NCBI GenBank assembly: GCA_902801585.1
Contig: CADCIU010000054.1
Span: forward strand, 1-25,532
From: an uncultured Lachnospiraceae bacterium
Lineage (GTDB): Bacteria > Bacillota_A > Clostridia > Lachnospirales > Lachnospiraceae
Direction of reading: 5' to 3'
Length of the DNA stretch: 25,532 nt
Shown here: positions 24,287-25,532 of the stretch, in pieces
Numbering within the stretch: position 1 is the first letter of the stretch
Layout of the letters: the number at the start of each line of letters is the position of its first letter
Notes under the pieces: generated by a model
The model's input: the letters and a program-made list of their open reading frames with translations, nothing else
Told to the model about the DNA's origin: nothing
Databases searched by the model: none
Program-made: the position numbers and the translations under genes

Positions 24287-25102
24287 ATGAGTTTAGAGAT
24301 AAAAATTTCAGTCCGGGATCTTGTGGAATTCCTTTTGCGGTCCGGTGATCTGGATGAGAGATCGATGGGCGCTTCGGAAGAAGCCATGCTTGAAGGCGCG
24401 AGGATGCATCGCAAACTGCAGCGCGAAGAGGGGCCCGAATACACTGCCGAAGTGCCGCTTTCTGTCTGTTATGAACTGCTGGACTGCGCATGGCAGCCCG
24501 GCGAATCACAGGCAGACACTGCACCGTCCGGCGAATCGCAGGCCGGTCCTGCAGCGATATCCGTCATTGTGGAGGGGCGGGCGGACGGAATCTTCAGGGG
24601 CTGTGATCCGGAAAAGCCGATCCTGGGCGAAGAATGGACAATTGACGAGATCAAGACGACATACAGAAAACTCTCCAAGATCAGGGAACCTGAGCCGGTC
24701 CATCTGGCGCAGGCGATGTGTTATGCGTATATTTATGCCATGCAGAATCAGCTGGATACGATCCGCGTGCGCATGACTTACTGCAGCCTGGTCGACCATG
24801 AGGTGCGCCGCTTCACGTATGAGTACAGCCGGGAAGAGATCGCGGCATGGTTCGACGGGCTGATGAAGGAGTATTCCCGATGGGCCCGCATGGAGCTTGA
24901 CTGGAAAGCAGTGAGAGACGAATCGCTGGCAGAGCTTACGTTCCCCTTTTCATACAGGCCCGGGCAGAAAGAGCTGGCGGTACACGTCTATCACACCATA
25001 TGCCACGGAAGAAAGCTGTTTCTTGAGGCGCCCACGGGCACCGGCAAGACGATCTCCGTCGTATTTCCGGCTCTGAAGGCGATGGGAGCTGCAGCACGAT
25101 AG
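24287..25102 (+). pseudogene. N-terminal fragment of PD-(D/E)XK nuclease-helicase (DinG/XPD-like)
   Basis: A 271-aa fragment. Residues ~1-165 form a RecB/Cas4-type PD-(D/E)XK nuclease domain, with Asp100 (EGRADGIF), Glu121-x-Lys123 (IDEIKTT) and the Gln142-x3-Tyr146 motif (LAQAMCYAY). From ~219 a superfamily 2 helicase begins with FSYRPGQ (Q-motif-like) and Walker A APTGTGKT at 248-255. It then ends in KAMGAAAR and a TAG, 16 residues after Walker A, without DEAH, motif III or C-terminal helicase motifs. Intact relatives run to roughly 700-800 aa, so about two-thirds is missing, probably by deletion since a new gene starts 10 nt after the stop. A duplicated 10-residue GESQA linker (73-91) is unusual. 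The nuclease domain could still fold, but helicase activity cannot. Confidence 0.8.
24498..24543 (+). repeat. 30-bp-period tandem repeat in the nuclease-helicase linker
   Basis: CCGGCGAATC[A/G]CAGGC occurs at 24498-24513 and 24528-24543, encoding the successive GESQA elements of the linker between residues 70 and 92. It is an in-frame duplication of 10 codons with later divergence. Confidence 0.8.
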
Positions 25103-25112
25103 AGGAGAAACC

Positions 25113-25532
25113 ATGAAACTGAGAAAACCTACACCGGATCCCCATTTGTCCGACCATGAATTCTATCTTCGCTCTTTCACCTGGGGGCTGCCGGTCAATA
25201 TTGGCGGTGCAATGGTTGCTCTCGGCATGCTTGCCACCGGCCATAAACCGAAGCGCTATGGAAACTGTATCAACTTTGAGGTCGGCAGAGGCTGGGGCGG
25301 GGGCAGCCTCGGGGTCTTCCTATTTACATGTAAAGATGCACCCGAGAGGCTGAAGGCTCATGAGCACGGTCACAGCATCCAGAACTGCTATTATGGCCCC
25401 TTAATGCCTTTTCTGGTAAACGTTCCCTCCTCCGCCAGATACTGGTACAGAAAAGCAGTCCATGCTGCCTTCCCGCAAAAACGCCTTCCCCCATATGACA
25501 GCATCTGGTTTGAAGGCGAAGCCACTCGTCTC
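25113..25532 (+). CDS. Unrecognised HEHGH-motif protein (3' partial)
   Basis: An open frame of 140 codons starts at ATG 25113 with AGGAG 6-9 nt upstream and runs off the window edge without a stop. Residues ~24-41 and 60-73 are hydrophobic and glycine-rich (WGLPVNIGGAMVALGML, GWGGGSLGVFLFTC). HEHGH at 83-87 fits the HExxH zinc-metalloprotease core. Further conserved-looking blocks are NCYYGPLMPFLVNVPSSARYWYR (91-113) and YDSIWFEGEAT (128-138), whose glutamate could be a third ligand. I recall similar hypothetical membrane-associated proteins in Firmicutes but cannot name a family. It follows the helicase fragment by 10 nt, probably because a deletion placed it there. Base use is more C-rich than in neighbours. 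Confidence 0.7.
   Translation, partial: MKLRKPTPDPHLSDHEFYLRSFTWGLPVNIGGAMVALGMLATGHKPKRYGNCINFEVGRGWGGGSLGVFLFTCKDAPERLKAHEHGHSIQNCYYGPLMPFLVNVPSSARYWYRKAVHAAFPQKRLPPYDSIWFEGEATRL

Overview
The window looks like a chromosomal segment of an anaerobic, butyrate-forming Clostridia bacterium, most likely Lachnospiraceae or a close relative. The evidence is a near-complete set of crotonyl-CoA pathway genes (crt, hbd, etfBA and two thiolases), an NADP-type glutamate dehydrogenase like those of Clostridium, a long-form HPF, strong AGGAGG ribosome sites and consensus SigA-type promoters. None of the 12 tRNA genes encodes CCA. I see no phage, transposon, CRISPR array or defence island. This is mostly core metabolism, and the interest lies in regulatory sites, paralogue divergence and local rearrangements.

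Layout. (1) 1-730: the 3' end of a 23S rRNA gene followed directly by tRNA-Asn with no 5S between them, then a separately promoted tRNA-Glu/Met(or Ile2)/Leu(TAA) operon. (2) 750-6700: carbohydrate and membrane genes, namely a GH1 6-phospho-beta-glucosidase (+), a cytoplasmic GH13 alpha-amylase (-), a DUF2232-like membrane protein (-) that appears leaderless with an operator inside its promoter, and a phenylacetate-CoA-ligase-like adenylating enzyme (-). (3) 6944-8431: a secreted NlpC/P60 cell-wall hydrolase with two SH3-like regions and an alanine-rich coiled coil. (4) 8641-9318: hpf, the ribosome hibernation factor.

(5) 9441-16087: the butyrate block, crt-hbd, then etfB-etfA, then two tandem thiolases. 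Thiolase condenses two acetyl-CoA, Hbd reduces acetoacetyl-CoA, Crt dehydrates to crotonyl-CoA, and Etf serves a butyryl-CoA dehydrogenase that is not present here. A Rex-like inverted repeat lies in the leader of the first thiolase. (6) 16223-18845: tRNA-Arg(ACG), an atypical LacI-family regulator with stacked inverted repeats upstream, and a seven-tRNA operon on the minus strand driven by a perfect TTGACA-17-TATAAT promoter. Within that operon the 5' end of tRNA-Gln is tandemly duplicated.

(7) 18887-21268: a compact minus-strand operon of an RlmL/YpsC-like rRNA methyltransferase, an RdgB-type nucleotide house-cleaning enzyme and a YfcE-type phosphoesterase, with 4-bp or near overlaps. (8) 21342-24160: gdhA and asnA, two ammonia-assimilating genes on the minus strand. 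(9) 24271-25532: an N-terminal fragment of a PD-(D/E)XK nuclease-helicase that stops shortly after Walker A, then a start-complete but 3'-truncated gene for an unrecognised HEHGH-motif protein running off the window.

No computation was possible. Family assignments come from reading motifs, and promoter and operator calls come from consensus matching by eye.
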